A stretch of 64,000 nt of DNA, taken from contig JAALGY010000030.1 of NCBI GenBank assembly GCA_032358165.1, forward strand, positions 1 through 64,000, in the 5' to 3' direction. Every line of letters begins with the position of its first letter. The stretch's first letter is position 1. Below the pieces are notes generated by a model. It was not told the origin of the DNA, did not search any database, and saw only the letters and a list, made by a program, of their open reading frames with translations. The stretch comes from Diplosphaera chodatii (Eukaryota > Chlorophyta > Trebouxiophyceae > Prasiolales > Stichococcaceae). The position numbers were made by a program, and so were the translations under genes. Positions 46,225 to 57,004 of this stretch are shown piece by piece.

Positions 46225-49200
46225 TCAGACCATGAACTTGCCGTGGTCACCCGGCAGCGCCAGATCCACCAGGAACCACGCAAGGAAGCCGATACCTGGA
46301 AGCCAGCAGTGATGGTCACAGCAGCCGTGCAGAAACACCTGTTCAGGCCAAAGCTGGTGCATGGCGGCACGCTCACTGACGTTGAGGATCAGCAGACGGC
46401 AGCATGCAACTTTGTGGTGGTGGCGCTCACCGAGCAGCGTCGTGTACAGTCCGCCGAGCAGCCCAAGGAACTCGATGATGCGGCTCCAGGTGCTCTTGCT
46501 CGTTGTGTAGTCACTACGCGGGAGGCGGAGCACGTCTCAGCTGTGCACGTTTCAACTGGATGCTGACCGAAGCATGGCTGCTGCAGGCAAGTTTCGAGGA
46601 GGTAGGCAGCAGCCGTGGGATGTAGTCAGCAACAGGCGGCGGCCCATCCATTGCTCGGCCAAACTCTGCTGAGCCCGCCTTCTGAGCACTGTCAATGGCC
46701 AGGCTTCCCCATGGCGGGGTCTTACCAGTAGTATGCCATGCACGCATCCTGGTAGGTGGTGTAGTTCAGCGTGAGCGTGCTGCTCACCGTGATCAGCACG
46801 CCGCCGACATACGTCTTGTCGCCTAGCAGCTCCTGTGCATAGAGAAGGAGTGCACACATGAGGGTCTGGCCAAAGCAAAGCATTGACGAGCACAGCAAGA
46901 CCAAAGCCCCAAACGAAGGTCCCTGTGCTCGCCATAAGTATGATGTGCCTGACTGCCGAAGCCATCCCACAAACAGATAAGAAATGCTGCTGCCTACTGT
47001 AACACGGATGATCTTACGCTGCATCACTGATGCTGGCAACTCTCACCGCCAATGAAAAGGCGGCATCCTTCGTTATGTTGTACACCAGCTCAACAACTTG
47101 CTCTGTCGCCTGAGCCGCATCGCCGCGCGCTGTGGAGTTGGCATTTGTGACGGCGCCAACCGTCTTGCTGTAGTTGGACTGTAGGTTCTGTAGCAAGACG
47201 CCCTGGAGCGTGAGCTGCGCTGCAAAGTCTTGCGTGTGCCTCAGCAGCTTGTTGCCTGCAGTTGCAGCGGAGCATGTCCTTACTGCATGGGCATGAGCGT
47301 GGGCGCATGGTACCTGCACCATCGAGGCTCATTCGACAGGCGCGCATGGCTGCACTTGCCGTCGCTGACGCAGATGTGAGCTGCCTGGCCAGTCGCCGCG
47401 ACGAGCCTGGCAGCTGGCGGGCAGCTGCAGTGGGGCCGCGCGAGCAGGGGGGCGCACCAACGAAGGTGATCAGCCGGTACTCCAGCTGCCGCTGGCTGAG
47501 CAGCTCGGCGCTGTAGAACACGTCGCCGAGGCCCAGCACCTGCGCGGGGCCTGGCTCCAGGGCATCCACGACCTCGCGCACGGCCCTGCAGCGGAGCAGG
47601 GACGCGGCGTCATCCCGGTGCCCCCCCTGCGACGCCCGGCTGCTAAGGCACCGGCGGCCACCTGTGGCTCCAGCTGCAGCCTGGCCGCCTCAGGGAAACC
47701 CGTATGCTGATGGGCTCCTCGGTATCATCGTAGGTGCAATCGACACCTTGCAGAGATGGGGCACAGGCGCACAGGGGTATCGTGTTGAAGATGGTATTTG
47801 TGACTCAGCCGAGGGGGCCTCACAGGTAGCAGGCCAGCTGCGTCGCGGAGTTGGCCCGCAGCCGGTCCAGGTACCCGTCGAACGCTTCCACCTCCTCAGG
47901 CGTGGAAGCTGCGGTCGGCTCCCGAACCGTCCTGAGCTCCGGCACGATGGCCTCCCGGCACAGCTTGACCTGGTGGGCGCAACACAATACACCAAGATGA
48001 TGAGTCGGGGTCGCCTCCAGCAACGGGTCACACCCGGTCAGTCGCCGCCGCGCATGGCAGCTGGGGCTGGACTCCCCAGCAGGCACAAACCAGGAGTGGG
48101 CAGCTGACACCGTCATGCAGCTGCGAATGCAAAGGCCCGCCTGTGACGCGGCCAGCGGAGCGCAATTGCACGTGTCAGTGCAGTACAATGGTGAGCCGCG
48201 GCGGGCAGATCCACTGCAGCAACAGTGCTGGTGTACTGCACTGACACGTGCGATTACGGTCCGCTGGCCGCTTCACCTGCGAACACGGCTCACCACTGCC
48301 GTGCCGTTGCTGGACAGCGGCGCCCCGTAGGTCACGAAGTCGCTCCACAGCAGCGTGTCATTCTGGCAGGGGCACTGCGCCAGCTCGATGCGCGCCTGCG
48401 GGCGGCAGGCAAGCTCAGAGCCCTCTCCCTCTGCTGCACAGCCGAACAAACTGGCGGGGAATGGGGAGCCGCCGGCCGTCTGCGGACGGCGGCAGTGTGC
48501 ACCGCCCCAGCTCGGCCCTGCCCGCTCGGCTCCCTGCCGCCTTGAACATAGATGCAGTCACGTGATTGGTGATGTCACGGTCAGCGTCAATGGCACGTAC
48601 CCCGCTGAGCTTGCCGACGTCCTCCTGCCGAACAGTTGTAGTGCCGCCGCGCAGGTCATTGTCCGTAACGTATTTTGTGACTGCAGAACAACATGTTGGA
48701 GGGCTCGATGACTGACTCACTGCACGAGCGTCAGTAGGCAGGCGTGCGCTGCTTGAATCTGCTGTGGATGGGGCGTGCACTATGCCACGGCGTTTCACCT
48801 GTGAGCCCAATCACTGCACCAACCACTGCAAACACAATCAGCGCCCGCAGCACGTTGCGCAGCGTGCTGTGCACCACATAGTCCTGCAGGCAGGGGATGA
48901 CAGCCATGAGTGACTGTATACCACGCCGCTCTGCAGCTCAGCACGAAACCTGCACATGCCTGCTGACATGCACAAGCTGCCCCTGTGCTTCAAAATCCAA
49001 ATCCCGCGGCATTGCCAGTGCAGCTGCGGTTTGTTACGGACGTCTTCTGCCCAAGTGGATCTTGTATGAAGGTATGCAGGTGCCTGGTGATCCTGCCTGG
49101 TGCGAGTCTGCAAGCACGAAGGCGGTCGCCCGGTGGAAGGTGTGGCCATGCTTCACACGCCGCTGCGAGGTGTAGGCGACGGCATACGGGTCAGGTGCCG

Positions 49201-49246
49201 CGGTTGCCTGCGTTGCAGCGCCTCCGGGTGGTGCAGCGGGCTTCAT
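46225..49246 (-). CDS. Two-TM protein A, unrecognised family with glycosylation-site-rich loop
   Basis: Ten exons in phase give 386 residues: 49246-49097, 48883-48799, 48680-48601, 48395-48294, 47969-47824, 47585-47458, 47255-47047, 46832-46726, 46513-46431, 46295-46225. The function is not recognised. The order is a soluble N-terminus of about 60 residues (DPYAVAYTSQ, ATAFVLADSHQ), TM1 (LRALIVFAVVGAVIGLTG), a central domain of roughly 250 residues with NDT, NGT, NYS, NST, NIT and NYT sequons and a CPCQNDTL motif, then TM2 (FLGLLGGLYTTLLG plus GFLAWFLVDLAL) and a short tail GDHGKFMV. This suggests a membrane protein with a large lumenal or extracellular loop. Start at 49246 is chosen by alignment with paralogue B (60793-63833); an in-frame ATG at 49321 would add 25 residues. 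Intron 1 begins with GC where B has GT. Intron 4 contains a long hairpin. A signal-anchor receptor or a secretory-pathway protein are possible; neither is supported. Confidence 0.82.
48148..48271. repeat. Intronic inverted repeat, 39-bp arms
   Basis: Arm 1 is 48148-48186 and arm 2 is 48233-48271, separated by 46 bp. The arms match at 36 of 39 positions in inverted orientation, sharing GCGGCCAGCGGA and GCACGTGTCAGTGCAGTAC. It lies entirely within intron 4 of two-TM gene A. It could form an RNA hairpin in the pre-mRNA or be a small MITE remnant; no flanking target duplication was recognised. Confidence 0.85.
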
Positions 49247-50073
49247 GCCTGCCGCGGTGGGTGCGGCCACCGTTGCCGCTAGGAAGACCCTGCGGTGCGT
49301 TGCGGCCAGTGGACCATTCACCGGTCCCCAACACCACCTGTGCAGCAGACAAGGTGTTGCCAGCAGTCTAGCTCACAGCTGGACGCAGATCGATATGTGT
49401 TCTCGGCGTGCGGGGCCAACATCCACCGTCCGCACCACGTGGTGCACAGTCAGGAACATCAGGTGCAGCGGCTGCACACGCAGCGTGAGCATGCTAGGCT
49501 GATGCTTGGGCATGCTCAGGAGGTATCGCATCGCATGTGCACCTTCGGCAGCGATCACGCCGCTCGTCCTCGGTCTATTTCCCAGCAATAAAGGTCAGCC
49601 GGGCACACCTGGCAAGCCTGCGCAGCGCCCTGCTTGTGTCAGCTACCGAGAAGGCGGAAGTGGAGAGGGTCTAGCTGGCAGCACACGTGCGGACAGCAGC
49701 AACAAGCTGCTTCTGAGGTGCCAGTCTGCCATGTCGGGTCGTGCCAGTTGACCCCGGTGAGTCATCACCTCACAGTCGTACACTGCACACGCATGATGTT
49801 GACATCGCCAGACGTGCACAGCAACAACTGCGAGCACTGCTGTTCGCTTAGCTCTACCGAGTAGTACGCGCTGCAGTTTGCAATCGGCCGCCAGGGCCCA
49901 CAGTAGCTGCAAGGTGTGTAAGTGTGGCAAGGCGCCCATTGAAGGCGCAACCCCGCCCACCCTCCAGCCTTTGCGCTTTTCGTGGCTGCTTGCGGGCATG
50001 CCCAGGGCTGAAAGGACCAGCACACACACTAGGAGGAACACTGAAAGGGACTGCTGCTGCCGCTGGCGCTGCC
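49247..50073. other. Intergenic region, Ycf54 3' end / two-TM protein A promoter
   Basis: About 0.83 kb between two minus-strand genes. It should contain the Ycf54 3' UTR and the promoter of gene A. No motif or supported frame was seen; the open frames at 49643-50263 (-) and 49878-50438 (+) run into Ycf54 coding sequence in other frames. Confidence 0.4.
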
Positions 50074-51986
50074 TCATTCCACCAGACCCAACTTGTCGGG
50101 CTGGAACGCCTCCCACCACCCTGCAGCACAGGACACGTGCCGTCAGCAGACTGGCGGCAGGCGTCTCAGCCCCTGTAACCCTGCTGACGTACTTGACCCA
50201 TTGCCTACAGTATCGTGAGTACGGAAGCGCAGCAATGGTGCCAGCGGTGAGTGCTGGCATCACCCTGCATCCGCGTCAGCATGCCCTGGCACAGCGGATG
50301 GCAGTGCACATCCACCAATGTATGCTACGCCCGCCATTGCCACACACGATGGCAGCCGGCCTTGGCAGCAGGGCAGCTAGGCAGCATCGGTCTTCAGCGA
50401 TGACGGATCGCTGGTCTGCCTGCTCCAGTGCGCACTGAACGCACGCAGTGTGGCAGCCACAGAGCCAAATGAGCAAGTGCCGTGCACCGGCGCCCTGAGA
50501 ACCCTAGCGCCCCAAAAACCTGAGTACTCACCCTTGCGGTACGGCGAGTAGGGCGCTGTCCACTTTTCCGGCGGCGTGAAGTCCGGCACCGGGCCGCCGC
50601 TTTGGAACACCTCCTGCCGCGACAGCCCCGTGAGCTCCAGCTTCAGCACCCGGTCCAGCCGCAGCTTCATGAACCTGCGCCGGGTGCAGCGCCAGCTCAG
50701 CGCTGTGGTGGTACAGCGCCGCTGGCCGGCGGCCAGTGCCTGCCGAGCATCCTCAGGCTGACCCCCCTCGCCTGTGGCGTGTGTGCAGGGCTCAGCTGCA
50801 GCAGACGAGCTCTCAGCGCCATGCACATCGTGGCTGGGCATGGCACCGCGTGAGTCTTTTGCGCCGTCTGCGCAAGCGCTACATGAGGGGCAGCAGCAGA
50901 GCCTCACGTGATCCACATCTGGTCGGTGGACACGAGCGCGGCGCACGGCCGCCGCACTTGCTTCGCCGCCGAGGAAAACCGCTCGTCTAGCCACACCGGC
51001 TCGCTGACCAGGAAGAAGTCCACCTCCTTGTTCTGTGGGATTCAAAACGTGGAGTTTGAGACTTCTGAGTTTAAAATTGAGATTGAAATGATTGGGTGTG
51101 CCCTGGACTGGTGTCCTGCAGCCAGGGGCCGGCGGGATGCGACAGGGCGCAGCAGCGCCACACGCCGTGCGGGTGCTTCCCTCTCGTCAAGCCTGCTGGC
51201 GGCTTGCAGGACCGCCAGCTGCCCCTGCCGCAGCAGCAGCGGCGCACCTGCTCGTTGTAAAAGCGCTTCTTTTCCCGCAGCTGCTCTGCCAGCGCCTCGT
51301 TCTGGACGTCGTTGAACATGAACTCCGAGTTCGCGACCAGCGCGTACCAGACTTCCTGCAAGCGGCGGGGGAAGCATCGTTGAACCTTGGCACTTGTACG
51401 TTCCCAGCGGCCATGCAGCGCTTCGATCTTGCCCGACGCCTGCTGTTGACACACTGACAGCGGATCCCATCAGTTTCGCAATGGTTCACGGGTATCATCA
51501 TACATGGGCTCCTTTGCTGCTGCACAGCAGTGACACGAGCACAGACGCGTGAGCAGTGTTGGTGGCATGGCGTGACGTGGTCGTGGTCATTGCCGATCAG
51601 CAAAGGGCGCATGCCATGCCTTGCGCCGGGCTCACAATCAGGCAGTGCCCCCGGGAAACACCTCGCAGCAAGCTGCAAGGGAAAGTTCAATGACAATCTG
51701 GCAGTCGTACCGGCTGCGGGCTGCCTTGCTGCGCTGAGGGTGCCGCTGCCTGCTGCGCCGCGGCCCTCGTCATGCCCAGCCTCGGCCCCCGGGGCAGCAC
51801 AGCGTCAGCTGCTCTGAGGCTGCATCTGTGCGGCAGAGCTGTGACATGATTACGCAGCGGCGCCGTGGGGCTGCACCTCCGCTCGCCAGATGCATGCTGC
51901 ACTGACGGCTGCATCCCGAGCGAACCTGACAACGCCATGCTGCTTCTGTTTGGGAATGCAGCAACGCAGGAGATTGCTTTGATCAA
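50074..51986 (-). CDS. YCF54: Ycf54/LCAA, auxiliary subunit of Mg-protoporphyrin monomethyl ester cyclase
   Basis: Five in-phase exons: 51986-51711, 51355-51248, 51032-50908, 50674-50532, 50120-50074, 232 residues. Ycf54 stabilises the aerobic cyclase (AcsF/CHL27) that makes protochlorophyllide in the plastid. The conserved core is clear: EVWYALVANSEFMFNDVQNE, LREKKRFYNEQ, NKEVDFFLVSEPVWLDERF, RPCAALVSTDQMWITFMKLR and LDRVLKLEL. The first exon encodes an Arg/Ser/Ala-rich sequence with few acidic residues, a good plastid transit peptide; starting at the second ATG (51938) would give 216 residues. After the core, PDFTPPEKWTAPYSPYRKG and the small last exon WWEAFQPDKLGLVE form a C-terminal extension beyond the cyanobacterial protein. 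The last exon is supported by exact phase and a CTGCAG acceptor. The gene is nuclear here, whereas red-lineage algae keep ycf54 in the plastid genome. It is divergent with the exonuclease gene. Confidence 0.88.
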
Positions 51987-52604
51987 AGACTACCAGCCTT
52001 ACAGCATGCGCTGTCGGCAACAGTCAGAATCTATATGCAAGGTTGGCTGTCAGCTTTCTTCACTGCTTATCTCAGTCAGAGGGTGCGATCCTGCCCTCCT
52101 GTAAAGCACGTACTTCTGCAGCTCCGCAAACCCTAGGCTTGCAACACAATGTACTACATGCATGTCATGCATTGCATGCTATGCTTCTGTCAAATGGTTC
52201 GACGTTGACAACGTCGTCAATACGTAGCATGTTACCATCAGCTTCAAACACATCAGCAGTGTTAACAAGCACGCCTACCATCAACGGTTCGACATATTCC
52301 TGCTGTCGAACTGTGCGCCCTGCTTCGCACTATAGTCCAGCGGCTTTGCACTGTTACAACAGCATCGCGCAGTGGATCAGCAGCCCCCTTGTTGCTCAAT
52401 ATCACGCTGGCTCAGTGCGCGGTGCTGGTCACCGCCGCAAGCCTGAGACTGCTGGCCGGCGGTCCGCCATGCTCGCGGGCCGCCTTGCATGCAGCAGCGC
52501 GCCTCGGCAGACGCGCCAGCACCTGCCAGAGGCACTGCCACAGCAGCGGCGGTCCCACAAGACGCGGCTGGGAGACTGCCTCGGCGCGCGCGATCTGTGC
52601 AGCG
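51987..52604. promoter_or_regulatory. Divergent promoter, Ycf54 / exonuclease, with a 17-bp palindrome
   Basis: About 0.62 kb. At 52200-52216 lies CGACGTTGACAACGTCG, a perfect palindrome around a single central base with two ACGT cores. ACGT cores are bound by plant-type bZIP factors, so this is a candidate operator. It is embedded in a more AT-rich stretch (52140-52330) than the neighbouring genes. No TATA box was assigned. Confidence 0.4.
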
Positions 52605-55389
52605 ATGGCGCTCGACGCCGATGAGCTGGTCGACCTCGCGGCGAGGGGCGATGCGCAGGCGTGCGCGCCACTGCTGTGCCGAGAGCTGGCGCTCAGCCAG
52701 GCCCAGTACCGCACGGTGCTGGTCCGCCTGCGGGACGAGCGCGCCGTGCTGCAGGTGGTCGACTTGGCTGTAGGGCAGAAGATGCAATGCACTCCTTGCT
52801 GGGCGGTGCAGGCGTCAGCACAGCACTTCGAGCGTATGAGCTGCATCTGCGTGAAGTCTTACAGCATGTCCAAAGTACTGCCTTTTCGAACGCAGACGCA
52901 GCCAGAGCACACCACAACATTCATTCTGGACTGCCTGGATGTGCTGCTGCCGCTGGCGTCTGCCGGCCACCACGGCGTCGGCAACGGTGCTGCACCGCCA
53001 GCGGCGACGGCAGCCGCTGCACCAGCGCCTGACGCCGCCCCAGACACAGCGCACACCGGCCCTGGGGTGGCAGCCTCCCCCCCTGGAGCGCCCAGCCCCG
53101 GGGTGTCGGCGGCGTCGGCGGCGACGGCGATGCACCTGCTGCTGGACCTGGCGCCCAGCTGCGTGGAGCGCGTCGCGGCGCCAGAGGCGCGCGCGGCCGC
53201 CAAGCGGCGGGCCGCCGGGCTGCTGCGGGGCGTGCTCGCGGCCGGCGCGCCGCCGCGGCTGGCGCTGAAGGCGGCGCAGGCGTTCCGGCTGGAGGCGCCG
53301 GACGTCGCGCACTTCCGGCCGCAGCTGGCGGACCAGGTCAGGGGCCTGCTGTGCGACGCGGCCACCTCGACGCCAGCCGTCGGCCTGCTGCGCCACTTTC
53401 GGGTGCGCGCTTGGGTGTCTGCATTCCTCTGCACTTCTTTGGAAATGGGAAGATTACGCCATGGCATACAAGCATGCATGTGAGGCCTGGCATGGCCTGC
53501 TTGCAATCCTGCTGGTCTGCCAAGCTCCAAAGGCTGACAGGGCAAACAGTCAGCTCCTCCTGTCAGCTTCTGAAGTTAGAGATCTGCAGAACTGTATCAA
53601 ATGTGGTTCATCCCGGCAGCAGGGGCTGCAGCTGTGGCTTGATGCGCCAGCAGCTGTGCAACAGCTGATGCATGGAACTCGCAGTCCAGCCCTGCTGTCC
53701 ACACTTCTCACACACTGAACTGCAGCTGTCAAGGCCTTGGAAGCCAGGCAAAGTGGGCTGACAATGTGTTGCAACAGCAGTCAAGAGCCTATGGGAAGTG
53801 TTTCTATATGAAGCATTCTCATGACTGCAGGAGCTGCAGGAGGGGCTTGATGTTGCAGCGGTGCTGCAGCAGCTGGTGCAGCAGCGCCACCATTCGCTGG
53901 CGGAGGCGTGGGCAGCCACCCTGGAGCGTGATATCCAGGTGCAACCATCCGACTGACCATGTGCAGCTGCATACCCTGCGTGTGTGCAGCCGCTCAAATT
54001 GGCGCGGACGAACTGCACACCGATGGCACTGTAGCGACAGTCTTCTTGACTGCCGCGAGCCGCAGAAGATACAGGGTATCAGAGCGGCCCGCCACATGGG
54101 GGAAGCCGATTCCGGCTTGCAGCGCTGGTCGCGTATGACGACGTGTCGCAAATAAGCACGTCTCGAGACAGGCGCAGCTCAGACGCAGTGCCTCATCATC
54201 CGCAGGTCGCGCTGGTGGAGTTCTGCATCGAGGCGGACGACCTGAAGCAGGCGGTGGCGGCGGGGCGGCGCTTCGGGCTGCTGGACGACACGTTCCCCAC
54301 CCTGGAGCGGGCGTACAAGAGCCGCACCATCGGCAAGCTGGCCGCCAAGCGGCAGTGGGCGGTGGCCGCGGCGGTCGCCGGCGAAGACGCTCAGCTGCAG
54401 GTGCGCATACTGCAGGGCTGCCTATCGACGGGGGTTGGCGTGTTGTGAACGGTTGTATGCAGTCAAGGGATACAAGCACGAAGGCTCACACGAGGACAGC
54501 GTGGTTTGCTCTTCGTTTGTTGCAACGCCTCTCGACCCTGGTCAGGCTGGCTGGCACAGCATGCCGCGCTCTCGCGCGCCTAGAATCGTGAGCTCAACAG
54601 CGGACCGACACCTGCAGGAGCAGCTGGTGCTGGCGCTGGTTGCGGCGGCGGAGCCGGCGCTGGCGCAGGCGTACGCCAAGCAGTGGGGCCTGCCGGACAG
54701 CCTGGTGGCTGCGGAGCCGTCGGCTGTCGCGGCTGCTGCCGAGGCGCGCGCCGCCGCGCACCTGCCGCTGGCGCTGCCGGCCGGCCGGGTGCTGCTGGTG
54801 GACGCGGAGGGGCAGCTCGACAGGTGCGCATGGAGAAGTGCGCGCGTCGCTTTGTGCCTGGCACACTGAGCACGCGGCCGCCAGCCCTGCGACGTTGGAC
54901 GGGCGCTGCGGGAGGCCCGTGCGCCCAGGTGCCCGGTGTGTGCGCACGCCTCGTGGCGCGGCCGTCAGGCGGACAGCGTGCTGTGGGGTGCTCCAGGGCG
55001 GCGGCGCTGCTGGCGGGGGCGCCGGTGCTGGGCGTCGACTGCGAGTGGCAGCCGGCCATGCGGGGGGACCCGTCGCAGGGCTCGACGCCCGTCGCCATCC
55101 TGCAGGTCCCTCCCCTGCGCTGCCAGAACCCCGCGACACCCATCACCGTCCAGAGCGGTGCTCGAGACCGCTGCCCCGCGCTGTGCTGCTGACAGCAGCC
55201 GCTGCGTGTCTGGTGTTTGGTCAGCATTGAGGCTGCAGATCAGGTCAGCTGCTGGTGCTGTCGCTGCCCAGGTGGCCAGCGCAGACGCGGCGGTGGTGTT
55301 CGACCTGCAGCGCCTCGGCGCCAGCGCGGCGCTGGACGCCTGCCTGCAGCGCGTGCTCGGGTGCGATGTGGCCTGTGGCCGGGACAGCG

Positions 55390-55424
<35 letters not shown>

Positions 55425-56578
55425 CCAGTAGACGGCCCCAGCCTGCCCGGGCTGCCGATCATGGGCGGGGCTGAAGGCGCGCCGCCCGGTCGGCCCTGCA
55501 GCGACGGCAGCGGGGGCGGCGGCGGGCGCGCTGCCGCCGTGGACGGGGCGCAGGCGGCGGCGCTGCCAGCGGGGAATACGAGAGCAGCAGCATTCAGCAC
55601 GGCGGCCTCGGCTCCCGCGCCGGCCCCGCCTGCAGCCTCAGCCACAACACTGGCTCCCGCGGCAGCTGATCTGGTTGCGTCTGGCAGCCCTGCGGCGGCT
55701 GATGATGCAGCCGGAGCGCCGGGCCGGCCGCCGCTCAAGTGCGGCGTCGGCGTCTCGGAGGACCTGGCGCGGCTGGCGCGCACCCACCCCGGGGTGGCCG
55801 CCTTCCGCGCCCTCCCCCGCGTGCTGGACCTGCGCCACCCCTGGCAGGCGCTGCAGGTCCAGCAGGTGAAGCGCATCAGTTGGTTTCCCAAGGTGTCGCC
55901 ATGTGCCACGGAGTACGGTCCCATGCAACGAGGCTGTGACGCTCTGCTTGCTGGGGCTGCAAACGGCCACGTGGGTGGTGCCTCGGCAGGCCGGCGGCAG
56001 CGCGAAGCGGCGGGGCGCGATTGCCGCCGGGCTGTCCGCCATGTCGGTCGCGCTGCTGGGCAAGCCGCTGGACAAGAGCCAGCAGGTGCACGGGCGCCTG
56101 GACCCTGACATATGTGCCAGCGCCTGCCCTGTGCTGATGGTTTGGCAGCCTGCTCTGGCTGCACTGCATTTGCAACAGCGCCGCCCTCCAGCAAGCCTCA
56201 CGACCCTGCGTGGCCAATGTTCAGCAGAAGCTCGTACCACGATCAAGCCTGCATCAACACATCATATCAGTCAACAGGTCAGCTCCTGGGGGGCGCGGCC
56301 GCTCACGCCGGCGCAGCTGCGGTATGCCGCGCTGGACGCCCATGCCGCTGTGCTGGTATGCGGACCGCCACCTGAGAAAGCACAAAACGATGGCAGCGTC
56401 TGGGGATGGTGCACCGCTGCAACCGCTGTGCGAGGTGGCGGCCTGCGGCCTGCTCCGTTACGCAACATGCGATTTCGAAGGGGTGCTTTGAGTGCAGATT
56501 CATGCGGCGCTGGAGCAGCGGGGCGTCCTCAGCAATGGGCAGCAGGATCGGTGGACGTTTGACTTCCGCGGCCGCTGA
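52605..56578 (+). CDS. EXD3/Mut-7-like 3'-5' exonuclease (DEDDy)
   Basis: A helical N-terminal half and an RNase D-type nuclease half, as in animal EXD3 and worm Mut-7. The start MALDADELVDLAARGD at 52605 is the first ATG before conserved-looking sequence. Helical blocks lie at about 52930-53400, 53830-53938, 54206-54400 (VALVEFCIEADDLKQAV, FPTLERAYKSRTIGKLAAK) and 54618-54823. The nuclease motifs are Exo I in VLGVDCEWQPAM (54997-55105), Exo II in KCGVGVSEDLARLAR (about 55740) and Exo III in LRYAALDAHAAVL (56278-56355); the D, E, D, Y and D residues are all present. A linking exon ends at 56085 (LLGKPLDKSQQ), and the last is 56498-56578 (IHAALEQRGVLSNGQQ). Between Exo I and II a Gly/Ala-rich stretch with a GGC run (55393-55425) is open throughout; it may be a coding insert or an intron. 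Mut-7 acts in small-RNA silencing and other family members trim RNA 3' ends; the role here is not known. Exon borders before 54206 are uncertain. Confidence 0.8.
55393..55425 (+). repeat. GGC trinucleotide run
   Basis: About eleven GGC triplets in a row inside the exonuclease gene, encoding poly-Gly if translated. They sit in a stretch that may be intronic. Confidence 0.9.
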
Positions 56579-57004
56579 ACAGCGCATGCGCGGCCTGTCA
56601 GCAGCGGCGTGATATACTTCGCTTGTACAATCCGTCCTTTGCGCTCATGGTTGAGTGGTGCTGACCAGAATTGCCTGCAAATCGGGATTGATTGATCAAG
56701 GCCATATTAGAATCGAAGGGACTGGTGCAGTGCCTTCGGATGTTGCCCGGGAAACCAGTGTGCGAACCGTGGAACATTTCCCAGTAAACCCTGACCTCGC
56801 AGCAGCAAAAGTTTCAAGCGCAGCGCTCTCACCAGCGAAGTCAGTGGTACAATTCGTCTCGCAACCTCTTAGACGCTTACGTAGAGTGTCCTGCTAGGTT
56901 TGCAGCGCGGTTGACACGCCTGCGTAAGTTTTGCCTGCCTGCATCGGAGGGGCAGCAGACGGCTGGTGTCGCTGTCGCAAGCCGGTTTAGCATCGCCAGC
57001 CAGC
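56579..57004. other. Intergenic region exonuclease to UAP56
   Basis: About 0.43 kb between tandem genes. It is less GC-rich than the flanking coding sequence and probably contains the exonuclease 3' UTR and the UAP56 promoter. No TATA box recognised. An in-frame ATG at 56966 would extend UAP56 by 13 residues, but the second ATG matches homologues. Confidence 0.45.

Noticed and set aside
55360..55740. Gly/Ala-rich insert of the exonuclease as a definite new domain
   Set aside because: The stretch is open but pure low complexity with possible GT and AG sites, so it may be an intron; it cannot be claimed as protein without cDNA.
54965..56194. Minus-strand frame of 409 codons opposite the exonuclease
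   Set aside because: It lies antisense to the DEDDy motifs, is low complexity, and has no conserved segment.
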